Source: Candidatus Poribacteria bacterium
GTDB taxonomy: Bacteria > Poribacteria > WGA-4E > WGA-3G
Length of the DNA stretch: 64,000 bases
Reading direction: 5' to 3'
NCBI GenBank assembly: GCA_026706025.1
Contig: JAPOZO010000032.1
Coordinates: 1-64,000 of the forward strand
Shown: positions 6,831-15,755 of the stretch, piece after piece
Position numbering within the stretch: position 1 is the first letter of the stretch
How the letters are laid out: each line of letters starts with the position of its first letter
Translations under genes and position numbers: made by a program
Notes under the pieces: generated by a model
What the model saw: the letters and a program-made list of their open reading frames with translations, nothing else
The model's database searches: none
Told to the model about the DNA's origin: nothing

Positions 6831-9266
6831 CTAAGCCGCCGCGGGCTTAATGATTATCTTTACCTTTGTTCCTTTAGGTGGAATTACATCGGTATTGACA
6901 CGATACGTCCGGTCATCGGTACCGGTAGGCAAGGGATGATTGAAAAGAGAATCTGGATCGCGGTAGACGGCAATAATATTATGGAACAGTTGAGATGTCA
7001 ACTGATTATTTTTTATCCGTCCACCTGTAAAGACCCATGGTGTTTTTTGCATCGGTTGATCTGTGAAAGCGTTCCATACCAATTCGCGCGCGCGTCGTGA
7101 AATTACTTCATCGCCTTGGTCCCATTGTACCCAGATTTCAACGGGTGCCCCTACTGGAATGCGTGGATCACCTTCAACCTCGAGATTCCTGCCGGGTTCC
7201 AACTCCAAAGCAGCAAGTACTGTAAGTATATGGACAGGCTCTGCATCAATAATCAAGATGCTCTCATGTGTTTTTCCGAGCTTACCGCAGGCAAAAAATT
7301 CAATATTGGCATCCCCACCGACGATGTTAATTTCACCTGGCAGTGTTACCTCACGTTTACTGATGTCCAAAACAACATTGCCGAGTCGATGAACGTTTTC
7401 ACCAATTTTCTCAGGTTTCATCGACAGAACATCCGTCGCCGCGGTAGATTGTGGATAGACAGTAAGTGTTTCTGAAGCGGTATTGTCACTTTCATCCGTA
7501 TCTGTGAGGTCTATGCGTGCGACAAGTTCTATCTCACCTTCAGTTTCAGGTGCCCAGTCCGCCGAAACGACAGTCTCCCCTAATTTAGGTGTCCAAAGCA
7601 CCTCGGCTGTGGTAACCTTTTCGTCATTTACATAAAAATCTACGTTAAGAATCCCATCAAGAGGTGCTCCAGTATTACGGAGGGTCGCGCTGAGACGAAC
7701 GGCTTCGCCGACGCGCGGAGAAGGCGGTGAAAACCGAAGGCTTCGCGGGACTATCCCGATATTCGGTTCCGTTGGCCCCGCGAGCGCATGACTCAAGGAC
7801 ATCACGGCAAAACAGGTCGATAGAAAATCGCTCTCAGATCCACGCCATCTCCCGTCAGGCTCTTGTTGTGCCACCAGCATCTGTGAAATCTCAGTGTACC
7901 AATCGTAGCCAGCAAAAGCGTCTACAGTGGGCGGGATGTCGCAGAACCGTTGCAACGAGAGTAGATAATAATAAAGCCATGAGTTAGAGCCTGGGTTCCG
8001 AGTCAAAGTCCAATGCTTTTTCACCCATGCCATGCCTTTTTGGACCTGTGGATCCCCAACAGGAACACCACACGCCCGAAGTGCCCATAGTCCAGTTGCG
8101 GTCATACTGCCGTAGACCCCGATCGCCCAAGGCGAACCGTCGTCAACTAAGTTATAGAGCCATCCGCCTGTCTCGGTTTGGTTTCGGCGAATCCACTGCT
8201 CGGCGCGTATCCATGTATCTCGTGGAATATCAAGACCCCACTGCTTCGCAGCATAGAGCGCGTAGATCACCATGTTCATGTGTGCCCCATCGGCAGTAAA
8301 ACCGTAACCCCAACCCCCATCATCCCTCGGATCAGCAAACTCACTACCACTGACCGGGAGTTGCTTTTTGATTAATTGGTTCACAGCAAATTGGGTACGT
8401 TCTCTGTGCGCTTCGTCTTGGATTGCTACCAGGACTGGCACAATGACTGCATATTGGTAAACGGCGAATTCATTCCAATCCCGCGTCAATAGAAACTCTA
8501 AACCTTTCTTAACGGACGGGTGCGAAGGTGTGTGCCCCGTTGCGAGCAAGGTTTGCAATGCCAGTGCCGTCTCCTGTGTTTGATCTTCACCGAAATTCCA
8601 TACAGCACCCGGAACGAAGTTTTCAGCCAACCCTTTCAGACTCGCCTGACAGGTAATGCAGATTAAGATGAGTTGGTTTTCAGTACCACATTGTAAACAG
8701 GTCCGGCTATGCTTTCCCTGCTGCGCCACTATCCAATCAACGCCTTTCGTTATGGCGTTCTGGATTTGTTCGGACGTGACAGAAGGGAACGTCCGCGACT
8801 GCGCCACAATCGCTGCCTGCGCAACGTTATTTTCCGCATCCGCTTCCGCAATATGTTTGGGACCTGAAGGGTTAACAACAGCGTAAATTTCCGTCTTGCC
8901 AGGGGACGGTTGCCACTGCGCTTTCACCGTGCCGGTTTCTTTAGGTTTTAGTTCTATGATCACATCCTTACAGACGATTTGGAGCGGTTGCGTCGCCGGA
9001 TCTCCCTCGTAAAGCTCAACAACGAGATCCTCGTTCATCGTCGGGGTGCCATCGCCAATGTTCTTCACCTCAACCGAAATGGTAATCTCTTCACCTTCAA
9101 CAGGTGTAGGATTGGAAAAGGTAATACTGTTAATATCAACACGGAAATCTGGTAGCTGGGCGAATCCACTCGTGGCACACAATCCAACAACAAAAATTCC
9201 GATTGCAAATTTTAACAGGAGGCTCTGGCAACTTATAGGCCGTGTCAAAATGCGATACTTAATCAT
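6831..9266 (-). CDS. Secreted CARDB / terpenoid-cyclase-toroid protein with embedded zinc ribbon
   Basis: 811 residues with a signal peptide (hydrophobic run near residues 18-36, ending FAQ). Residues 38-155 form a CARDB adhesion domain. C190, C193, C203 and C206 form a small zinc-ribbon-like insert. Residues 215-500 carry prenyltransferase/squalene-cyclase-like toroid repeats (GGWGYGFTADG, GGWLYNLVDDG). A second CARDB-like domain (about 510-610) follows, then a C-terminal beta domain. It is probably a cell-surface or periplasmic binding protein; no catalytic role can be assigned. Such proteins are frequent in Planctomycetes-like and poribacterial genomes. Confidence 0.75.
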   Translation of the reverse strand: MIKYRILTRPISCQSLLLKFAIGIFVVGLCATSGFAQLPDFRVDINSITFSNPTPVEGEEITISVEVKNIGDGTPTMNEDLVVELYEGDPATQPLQIVCKDVIIELKPKETGTVKAQWQPSPGKTEIYAVVNPSGPKHIAEADAENNVAQAAIVAQSRTFPSVTSEQIQNAITKGVDWIVAQQGKHSRTCLQCGTENQLILICITCQASLKGLAENFVPGAVWNFGEDQTQETALALQTLLATGHTPSHPSVKKGLEFLLTRDWNEFAVYQYAVIVPVLVAIQDEAHRERTQFAVNQLIKKQLPVSGSEFADPRDDGGWGYGFTADGAHMNMVIYALYAAKQWGLDIPRDTWIRAEQWIRRNQTETGGWLYNLVDDGSPWAIGVYGSMTATGLWALRACGVPVGDPQVQKGMAWVKKHWTLTRNPGSNSWLYYYLLSLQRFCDIPPTVDAFAGYDWYTEISQMLVAQQEPDGRWRGSESDFLSTCFAVMSLSHALAGPTEPNIGIVPRSLRFSPPSPRVGEAVRLSATLRNTGAPLDGILNVDFYVNDEKVTTAEVLWTPKLGETVVSADWAPETEGEIELVARIDLTDTDESDNTASETLTVYPQSTAATDVLSMKPEKIGENVHRLGNVVLDISKREVTLPGEINIVGGDANIEFFACGKLGKTHESILIIDAEPVHILTVLAALELEPGRNLEVEGDPRIPVGAPVEIWVQWDQGDEVISRRARELVWNAFTDQPMQKTPWVFTGGRIKNNQLTSQLFHNIIAVYRDPDSLFNHPLPTGTDDRTYRVNTDVIPPKGTKVKIIIKPAAA

Positions 9267-9365
9267 AATACACCCCGAATTTATCCATCAGAAAAGTTGT
9301 AATCATACCCGCGAGTGGTCTCACAAGTAGACGAACGTAACGACGCAACCTGTGATGGTTCTGGA

Positions 9366-10334
9366 TTAGTTCCCTTCCCAAAATCCGACCGAAACAGAGG
9401 AAGGTTGCGGAATAGGATTCGCGAAGAGTTTTGTTCCATTTGTAGAGAATTTACTGACTTCACCTGTGAATGTTGCGCCGAGCATGTCTGCGACCCAAAT
9501 ACCGTTATCTGAAGGTGAGAGACTTATCCCGACAACAGCCATACCTGCAGCAAATTCATTCATTTTTGTCCCATCTGCTGATAAGTTCAGCAGCATTGAC
9601 TGCCCTGAAACTACCCATACACTACCATCCTTTGGGTTGACCCGCGGCGAAGTCGGACTCGGCATATCAAGCTTTACGAGTTGCTGACCGGTTGGTGAAA
9701 TCCGAATGAGTGCGTTAAATTGGCTGTCAGCGACCCATGCGTTTCCCTCGTAGTCAACAGCTACACCCGCCTTTGGTTCTCGCATTGTCGGACCGGTTGC
9801 GATTTGATTGCCGTTTGCATCGTAACGATTGATGGGACCGCGTGCATCTGCTATCCATACACTGCCATCCTTTGGATTCACAGCGACATTGAATCGACCG
9901 GTTTCTACGTTCGGATTACCACCCTGTGGGATTACCTGCGCGAGAATCTGTTTTCCGTCACTTGACAACTTCGACACCCCGTTGAGCCATGCCACCCAGA
10001 CGGTGCCGTCTGATGGATTCACAGCGATCATGTTTGGACGTTCAATCACGGGTGCTTGCGTAAATGATTCCTCCGGGGGTTGGGCATCCTGATCGTACCT
10101 GAAGACAGCATTTGATGCAGAAATAGCGATCCAAGCGACACCGTTGGTAGGATTCACTTCCGCAGCACTCGCTTGCGCCAGATTCGGAATGACCGTCGGA
10201 TCGGCGTTGCCATTTGCATGCAATTTGTAAACTGTATCGCCACCACTTACAACCCAACATTCACCGTTATATTGCCCATAACTGGTAGCAACACACATCA
10301 CAAAGAGCATCGCCACCCAAAACATTCTTTTCAT
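9366..10334 (-). CDS. Exported NHL/Vgb-like beta-propeller protein
   Basis: 322 residues with a signal peptide (MKRMFWVAMLFVMCVATSYG). The body is built of repeats of the form VNPxDGSVWVAD about 40-50 residues apart, as in NHL and virginiamycin-B-lyase-like propellers. The ATG at 10334 is preferred because GGAG lies 9 bases upstream; the ATG at 10343 touches it. It is probably a periplasmic or secreted scaffold. No catalytic residues can be named. Confidence 0.75.
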   Translation of the reverse strand: MKRMFWVAMLFVMCVATSYGQYNGECWVVSGGDTVYKLHANGNADPTVIPNLAQASAAEVNPTNGVAWIAISASNAVFRYDQDAQPPEESFTQAPVIERPNMIAVNPSDGTVWVAWLNGVSKLSSDGKQILAQVIPQGGNPNVETGRFNVAVNPKDGSVWIADARGPINRYDANGNQIATGPTMREPKAGVAVDYEGNAWVADSQFNALIRISPTGQQLVKLDMPSPTSPRVNPKDGSVWVVSGQSMLLNLSADGTKMNEFAAGMAVVGISLSPSDNGIWVADMLGATFTGEVSKFSTNGTKLFANPIPQPSSVSVGFWEGN

Positions 10335-11003
10335 AAGGTGCATCTCCTATTTTACCCTATATTTTTGTTTAACTTAAAGCTTATGGAATAGCGTCCATTT
10401 TTTAAATGTTAGCATATTTCTGTGTAATTTTCAAGGAATTTGTACATTCACACTCCGAGCTCTCCTCGCCGTTCATTAACCCGACGCTCATATCTCTTCG
10501 TACCACAACCCTTCTCATTTAAACCCTGCTTCCATCCTGTCTATGTCCAACACCTTTTGATTGATTCTCCTGTTGCTTAGATGTAGCAAATTCCGTGCCA
10601 ATTTGAACAATACCATACTGACGCGGTTCTCTACAAAATACAGAGAATGCACTGCACAAAATGGGGCATTCTTTAGACTCGGTTGCACGAAATGGGGCGC
10701 ACTTGATAACGAGTTTTCAACGTAGAAGCGCGAAGTTGTAAATTATAGATTTCCCTGTAAACTTTTTTGTCATGTTGAGCGTTTAGGTTTTCAGGGTGTC
10801 GAACTCACGTTGTAAAACTTAGGATTTTGACTTTTTCTAAAATTATGCACCCTTTTTAGTGTGAGATCGCGTCATTAACAGTTAAATGGAAGTTATCGGA
10901 TTGGATTCAGTAATTTTTTTGAAACTTTTTTTCTTTTATGGTGTCTAATGCAAATGAGGATGTAAACTTACAGATTAAGGGAGAAGATCAGGAGGAAATC
11001 AGA
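10335..11003. other. Long divergent intergenic region
   Basis: About 670 bases between the minus-strand propeller gene and the plus-strand exported protein. No supported gene. It contains two near-identical 15-mers, TGCACAAAATGGGGC (10653-10667) and TGCACGAAATGGGGC (10684-10698), 31 bases apart, and A/T-rich tracts towards 10930. It presumably carries both divergent promoters, but I cannot place them confidently. Confidence 0.5.
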
Positions 11004-11741
11004 ATGAAACGTACACATTTCTATTGGCTTACTTTTCTGGTGGTACTTCTATTCGTTGGCATAAGTATGGTAAGCATGGCTGAAGATGCGGTTGTCTTGA
11101 AAATAGAGATTTCCGATGTTGTCAGTAACGCCGATGCGCGGCAGATTCGGCGATTGTTGGAACCGTGGGCAGATCCAAAGGACGTTACTTTCAGTACACC
11201 TGTTGACAAACATGGCAGAAAGCGGCATTTCACGACTGTCGTGGAAATCAAAGCGAGACAAGGTGTCACCAAGTACAGCGAAACACATACGTTTGATGTG
11301 TATAACATCATGCGGCAGCTTAACGATTCGCGCTTCCGGGGCCGCCATGGGCTCGGGGGTGCCCGTGTCCTTAAAACCGATGCGACTATCCGCGGCAACA
11401 TGTTTGCACACCCCGGCTTCGCTCGGAGTTATATCCGAAACGTTCCGTCATGGCGACGCTGGCGGCCGGAGACCTCTAATATCATGCATGCGTTGACTAC
11501 AGAAAACCAAGGACAGAATTTCGTTTTCGACGCGAACCCTGAGTTCGATCAGATGCGGACAGATGTTGGAACGACTGGTAAACCGGTTGAAGTACGAGGT
11601 ACAGTCACCGGATTTGACGGTCCCTATCCAATTATATCGGTGCAGAAATACGATGTCGGCTATCACCTGAAGAACAACGCATCTGAAACGGGAGAGGAAG
11701 CCAAGGAAAAGCCGACTTACGACTATCTTGAAAATCGGTAA
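11004..11741 (+). CDS. Exported protein of unknown function
   Basis: 245 residues from the ATG at 11004, chosen because AGGAGG lies just upstream and a signal peptide follows at once (MKRTHFYWLTFLVVLLFVGI). The mature part opens with a strand-rich section (VVLKIEISDVVSNADARQIR), has a basic, Arg/Gly-rich centre and ends with a small beta domain (EVRGTVTGFDGPYPIISVQK) that could be an OB-like fold. I recognise no family. Its stop is 9 bases from that of the convergent thrC gene. Confidence 0.6.
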   Translation: MKRTHFYWLTFLVVLLFVGISMVSMAEDAVVLKIEISDVVSNADARQIRRLLEPWADPKDVTFSTPVDKHGRKRHFTTVVEIKARQGVTKYSETHTFDVYNIMRQLNDSRFRGRHGLGGARVLKTDATIRGNMFAHPGFARSYIRNVPSWRRWRPETSNIMHALTTENQGQNFVFDANPEFDQMRTDVGTTGKPVEVRGTVTGFDGPYPIISVQKYDVGYHLKNNASETGEEAKEKPTYDYLENR

Positions 11742-11750
11742 CGATTCCCT

Positions 11751-12902
11751 TTATGCCTGATAGCCACCGGTATTAAATAAGACGACGCGTTCGGATGGAT
11801 CAATCATTTCGTTGGCGGCGAGTTGTTTGAGTGCAGCGACGGTTGCTGCACCTTCGGGACATGTCAAGAGTCCTTCGGTGGTAGGCAGCAGTTGCATTGC
11901 CTCACGGATAGCATCGTCCGTGACGGCAATTGCGGCACCGTTGCTTTTACGAATCGCCTCTAAAATGAGGAAATCACCAATCGCTTGTGGTACGCGCAAA
12001 CCGCTTGCAACGGTCTGTGCGTCCTGCCATGGTGTTGCTTCAGTCGCTCCTTCTTCCCACGCTTTCACAATCGGCGCGCAACCTGTGGATTGTACCGCGA
12101 TAAAACGCGGTCTCTTTTCGCCGATCCACCCGATCGCCTCTAACTCTGCGAAACCTTTCCACATCCCGACAATACCCGTACCACCCCCAGTAGGGTAGAT
12201 GATGACATCTGGGAGTTCCCAAGCAAACTGCTCCGCAAGTTCAAACCCCATCGTCTTTTTGCCTTCCACGCGGTACGGTTCTTTGAGCGTTGACACGTCA
12301 AACCATCCTTCATCGGTCTTCCGTTCCGCGACAATTCTGCCAGCATCGTTGATCAAGCCATCAATCAACGTGACATTTGCGCCCGCGAGTTGACACGTCT
12401 CTTTGTTGAAAGCGGGTGTATCCTGTGGCATAAAGATATGTGCAGTCATACCTGCGGCGGCGGCATAAACCGCGAGAGCTGTAGCGGCATTGCCTGCAGA
12501 CGGGATCGCCAGTTGCGTCAATCCGAGGGATTTCGCCTTGGATACTGCCATTGCTAAGCCGCGCGCCTTGAAACTACCCGTGGGCAATCGCGACTCGTCT
12601 TTCACCCATACCTCCGTGAGACCAAACTTTGCCCCCAACCTTTTCGCGTGGATGAGCGGTGTCATTGTCTCGCCGAGCGTTACTATGTTCTTGGAGTCGG
12701 TTATAGGTAGGAGTTCTCTATAACGCCAGAGTGATGGAGGTCTTGACAGCAGGGCATTGTGGGTCCATGTCCGTGATAGTTGTTCAAGGGCGTAACGGGC
12801 AAGTAACGGTTTCCCGCAAGCCGTACAGACGTTCTGCGGTGCTGCGTGGGAATAGGTTTCACCACACTTGCTACATTCAAGGTGCTGGAGATAGTTTTGC
12901 AT
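11751..12902 (-). CDS. thrC: Threonine synthase
   Basis: A 383-residue PLP-dependent enzyme that converts O-phosphohomoserine to threonine. It is of the class with an N-terminal zinc ribbon (C10, C13, C26, C29). The PLP lysine is K112 in PTGSFKARG; the phosphate-binding loop is YPTGGGTGIVGMWKG. SAGNAATALAVYAAAAG matches the usual SSGNAA-type substrate loop. Its stop is nearly back-to-back with the plus-strand gene ending at 11741. A very short membrane protein gene lies just upstream on the same strand. Confidence 0.9.
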   Translation of the reverse strand: MQNYLQHLECSKCGETYSHAAPQNVCTACGKPLLARYALEQLSRTWTHNALLSRPPSLWRYRELLPITDSKNIVTLGETMTPLIHAKRLGAKFGLTEVWVKDESRLPTGSFKARGLAMAVSKAKSLGLTQLAIPSAGNAATALAVYAAAAGMTAHIFMPQDTPAFNKETCQLAGANVTLIDGLINDAGRIVAERKTDEGWFDVSTLKEPYRVEGKKTMGFELAEQFAWELPDVIIYPTGGGTGIVGMWKGFAELEAIGWIGEKRPRFIAVQSTGCAPIVKAWEEGATEATPWQDAQTVASGLRVPQAIGDFLILEAIRKSNGAAIAVTDDAIREAMQLLPTTEGLLTCPEGAATVAALKQLAANEMIDPSERVVLFNTGGYQA

Positions 12903-12910
12903 ATTTTTAC

Positions 12911-13084
12911 TTAACAGCGTAGAACGGAAGGCGGATTTTTTGTAACCCTATACGACTGAAACAAAAACGGCCACCGCAGAATTTTTTTTCTTTGACTGGG
13001 TGTCATTCCTGACAAATCCTTAACGAGCAAGATTATAGCCAAGCACGTGAGAACAACGAAACCGATAATTTTTAAAACTTCCAT
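12911..13084 (-). CDS. 57-residue single-pass membrane protein
   Basis: A short frame between thrC and the carbamoyltransferase gene. The ATG at 13084 follows AAAGGAGATGCTAA, a near-ideal ribosome site. The protein starts MEVLKIIGFVVLTCLAIILL, a clear membrane segment, and continues with a basic tail (SQRKKILRWPF). Its stop is 8 bases before thrC begins, so all three genes may be one transcript. No family is recognised. The good ribosome site and hydrophobic N-terminus make it likely to be real. Confidence 0.6.
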   Translation of the reverse strand: MEVLKIIGFVVLTCLAIILLVKDLSGMTPSQRKKILRWPFLFQSYRVTKNPPSVLRC

Positions 13085-13124
13085 TTAGCATCTCCTTTTG
13101 AAAAATACCTGCCGACCGTTTTGC

Positions 13125-14063
13125 TTAGGCGTGTGCAAGCAATCTGAGAAGGATGGCTTTCATGCTATGGAGCCGGTTTTCGGACTGCTCAAAGATAATT
13201 GAACGTTCATCGTTGACGAGTTCGCCTGTGATTTCATATCCGTGATGCGCGGGAAGGCAGTGCATAATCTTGCCCGCGTATCCTTTCAGCAGCTCGGCGT
13301 TCAATTGATACGGCATCATCTTTTTTAACCGACGCTCCCGTTCTTCTGCGAAAGTAGGATCCGTGAAAAATTCCATGTCTACCCACGTATCGGTATAAAC
13401 GATATCGCTTTCGGCGACAACGCTTTCCAGAGCACTACCGACATTGATACTTCGCGTATCCAGCACTTTATAAAGACCTTTCCGAGCGGCTGCATCCCAC
13501 AATTCTTTATCAACAGCAGCGGGGTTCACCTCCGGCGCGACGACAGTCACCTCAATGCCGACCTTCATACCGGCGGCAATCAGCGAATTACAGACGTTGT
13601 TATGCACACCGATGAAACACAATTTGACCCCTTCCAGTCTACCGAGGTGTTCCTGTATCGTCATAAGATCGCCCAATGCTTGCGTCGGATGATATTTATC
13701 GCAACAGCCGTTAATGACCGGTACTGTTGCGGCAGTGGTGGCTTCAACGAATTCAGCGTGCTTCAAGAAGCGAGCCAAGATAATATCGACATAAGCAGAG
13801 AGGACGCGCATTTCATCGCCGAGGTCGGCTAATGCGAAGTTTGTCGTGCGCCAGTCGAGGTAGTGGGCGTGTCCACCGAGTTGTGTAATACCGATCTCGC
13901 CTGCACAGCGCGTGCGCGTGGAGGTTTTTTGGAAAAGCAGGCAGAGGCTCTTTCCACCTACAGCGTGTCTATATTTTTCGGGATATTTTTTTATATTTAG
14001 ACTGTCTTCGACTGTCTCAAGAATATCTATTTCTGACCAAGGATTTAGTGTAATTAGGTGCAT
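13125..14063 (-). CDS. Ornithine/N-acylornithine carbamoyltransferase-like protein
   Basis: 312 residues from the ATG at 14063, which has GGAGG at the right distance; an upstream in-frame ATG at 14096 lacks one. Carbamoyl-phosphate residues are present: STRTR (48-52), HPTQ (125-128) and HCLPAH (268-273). The ornithine-binding DxxxSMG motif is replaced by DTWVDME (225-231), followed by an inserted acidic/basic loop. True argF enzymes keep SMG; acetyl- and succinyl-ornithine transcarbamylases do not. The fold assignment is secure, but the amino-acceptor is uncertain. Confidence 0.8.
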   Translation of the reverse strand: MHLITLNPWSEIDILETVEDSLNIKKYPEKYRHAVGGKSLCLLFQKTSTRTRCAGEIGITQLGGHAHYLDWRTTNFALADLGDEMRVLSAYVDIILARFLKHAEFVEATTAATVPVINGCCDKYHPTQALGDLMTIQEHLGRLEGVKLCFIGVHNNVCNSLIAAGMKVGIEVTVVAPEVNPAAVDKELWDAAARKGLYKVLDTRSINVGSALESVVAESDIVYTDTWVDMEFFTDPTFAEERERRLKKMMPYQLNAELLKGYAGKIMHCLPAHHGYEITGELVNDERSIIFEQSENRLHSMKAILLRLLAHA

Positions 14064-14160
14064 AATTACCTCCACAGTGAGTCTTTGAACACTCACACGC
14101 GGTTTCTTTTTGGTTGCAAATCAGGCAATTGTGTCATACAGTGGTAAATAAGAAAGCATA

Positions 14161-14189
14161 ATTATACCTAACTTTTAAAGGAATGTCAA
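14161..14189 (-). promoter_or_regulatory. Consensus sigma-70 promoter for the carbamoyltransferase gene
   Basis: On the minus strand TTGACA (14189-14184) and TATAAT (14166-14161) are separated by exactly 17 bases. Both hexamers are perfect consensus. It lies about 100 bases upstream of the start at 14063. Confidence 0.85.
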
Positions 14190-14216
14190 ATGTTTTCTGC
14201 GTGCAGCGAATGGGTT

Positions 14217-15287
14217 TCACTGTCTGTTCCACGGAATTTCAACACCCAACTCATCCGCGAGCTGCTCAAGTGCTTGCAACGGTTCCTTGTGAAGTGGAAT
14301 CCCGTTTTCAAGGCGTTCTTGCGTCAATTCCGACTCAATCTCGCCGGGTAAGGTAACGCGCGTAAAGCCGGCGCGTGGCATCGCTTGGCGTGTCATCCGA
14401 ATTTGCCGATCAATTTCAGCCTGGAACTCTGAAACAGTGGTGAAACTGGCGATGTTAATTGCAAAGAAAAAGTGCGACGATACGCGCTTTTCCAGCGGCG
14501 CGTCTCCGGGCTGAAACCGTTTGTTAATGCCCATCAATCCACCGCTCAACGGACCGCACAAAACATCCATAACGATTGCGAGCGCAGAACCTTTCGGACC
14601 TGCAGCAGGTAAGATAACCGCGACTTGCCCCGGATCATCGGTTTCGTTACCGTCCGCGTCGAGTGCCCATCCCAACGGGATTTTCTCTTGGTATAACCTC
14701 GCAGTACCGATCCGCCCAGCGGCAGCAGCACCGCACGCCATATCTAACACAATCGGCGGTTCTTCACCAGCAGGGATAGCATAAGAAAACGCATTATTGC
14801 CGATCGAGACGCTCCTCGCACCGAAGACGGCGGTATTCACACCGAGTCCGTTGGTCGTCGCGAAACCGATCATATCGTGCGGAAGGGCGCGCATGGCGTG
14901 GCTTGAGGCAGCTCCGAAGTGGTTGCTATTCCGAACAATCGCCACACCCATCGAGGCGGACTTCGCCTTTTCGATAGCGATATTCATTGCCCGAATACTC
15001 ACGAGATGCCCCAACCCGCGGTCGCCATCCAATAGAACAGAGGCAGGGTTATCCGCAAGCGTCTGGAGTTGTGGATTGGGATTAATGTTCCCGCTGATGA
15101 TACCCCGGACATAACCGGGCACGCCGCGTGTCGCGTGTGAGTGAACGCCACGTAAGTCCATAAGGACCTGCATTTCCGCAATGGTATCCGCATCGGATTG
15201 CGCAACGCCAACTTTCTGGTAAAGCGCGCTACAGACGCTCTGCAACGCTGTTGCGTTCACAATTCGTTCTTGTTCGTGTCGATTCAT
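14217..15287 (-). CDS. Malate/L-lactate dehydrogenase family (Ldh2) oxidoreductase
   Basis: A 356-residue member of the NAD(P)-dependent malate/lactate/ureidoglycolate dehydrogenase family, which has its own fold distinct from Rossmann LDHs. Family signatures are DLRGVHSHATRG near residue 44, AIVRNSNHFGAASSHAMRA near 115 and FGARSVSIGNNAFSYAIP in the middle. A TAGGAGG site supports the ATG. Possible substrates include malate, lactate, sulfolactate or 2,3-diketogulonate; the sequence does not decide. A downstream promoter belongs to the next gene. Confidence 0.88.
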   Translation of the reverse strand: MNRHEQERIVNATALQSVCSALYQKVGVAQSDADTIAEMQVLMDLRGVHSHATRGVPGYVRGIISGNINPNPQLQTLADNPASVLLDGDRGLGHLVSIRAMNIAIEKAKSASMGVAIVRNSNHFGAASSHAMRALPHDMIGFATTNGLGVNTAVFGARSVSIGNNAFSYAIPAGEEPPIVLDMACGAAAAGRIGTARLYQEKIPLGWALDADGNETDDPGQVAVILPAAGPKGSALAIVMDVLCGPLSGGLMGINKRFQPGDAPLEKRVSSHFFFAINIASFTTVSEFQAEIDRQIRMTRQAMPRAGFTRVTLPGEIESELTQERLENGIPLHKEPLQALEQLADELGVEIPWNRQ

Positions 15288-15755
15288 GGTTATAGCCTCC
15301 TATCACGATTTTAGTGCTATCATCTTAGCAAACCCGTTTTAAAAAAGCAAATTTCAGAGGCATTTACAAAGCACTATAGAAACTGAGGGCGGGCAGGATT
15401 AATTTGAAGTTCTCGCTTTTGTCATCAATCTTCTGGGCACGCTGCTGCGCCGCAAGGACGGTATCAATAATCCAAGTTGCTACCTTTTGTTGTTTTGGGT
15501 AATAACACTATAAAGGATATCCCATGGATTTACAAGTAGCAATTTGGGTTATGATAATCTAATTCTTTGCGTTGTTTTCTATATTTTTTAAAATGACATT
15601 GAATTTTGTAAAATAATATGAAATAATATATTATTATGGAACACAGATTCCTAAAGATTGGTATAGTAAAATGGGTGCAGTTTATTCAAACGCACGTAAC
15701 TTAACACGAAACTCACGTAAAAGTGAGATTCATTTCTCTTAGGAGATTGAACAGC
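15288..15755. other. Intergenic region with a possible gene relic
   Basis: No complete gene. On the minus strand 15507-15364 is an open stretch of 47 codons ending in a stop, lacking a start codon and ending KSENFKLILPALSFYSAL. It has protein-like composition and may be the tail of a decayed gene. The rest is A/T-rich, with CTCAC-GTAAAA-GTGAG just upstream of the next gene's ribosome site. Confidence 0.35.

Noticed and set aside
10938-11003. Upstream start for the exported protein at 11004
   Set aside because: The longer frame would hide the signal peptide; AGGAGG directly precedes the ATG at 11004.
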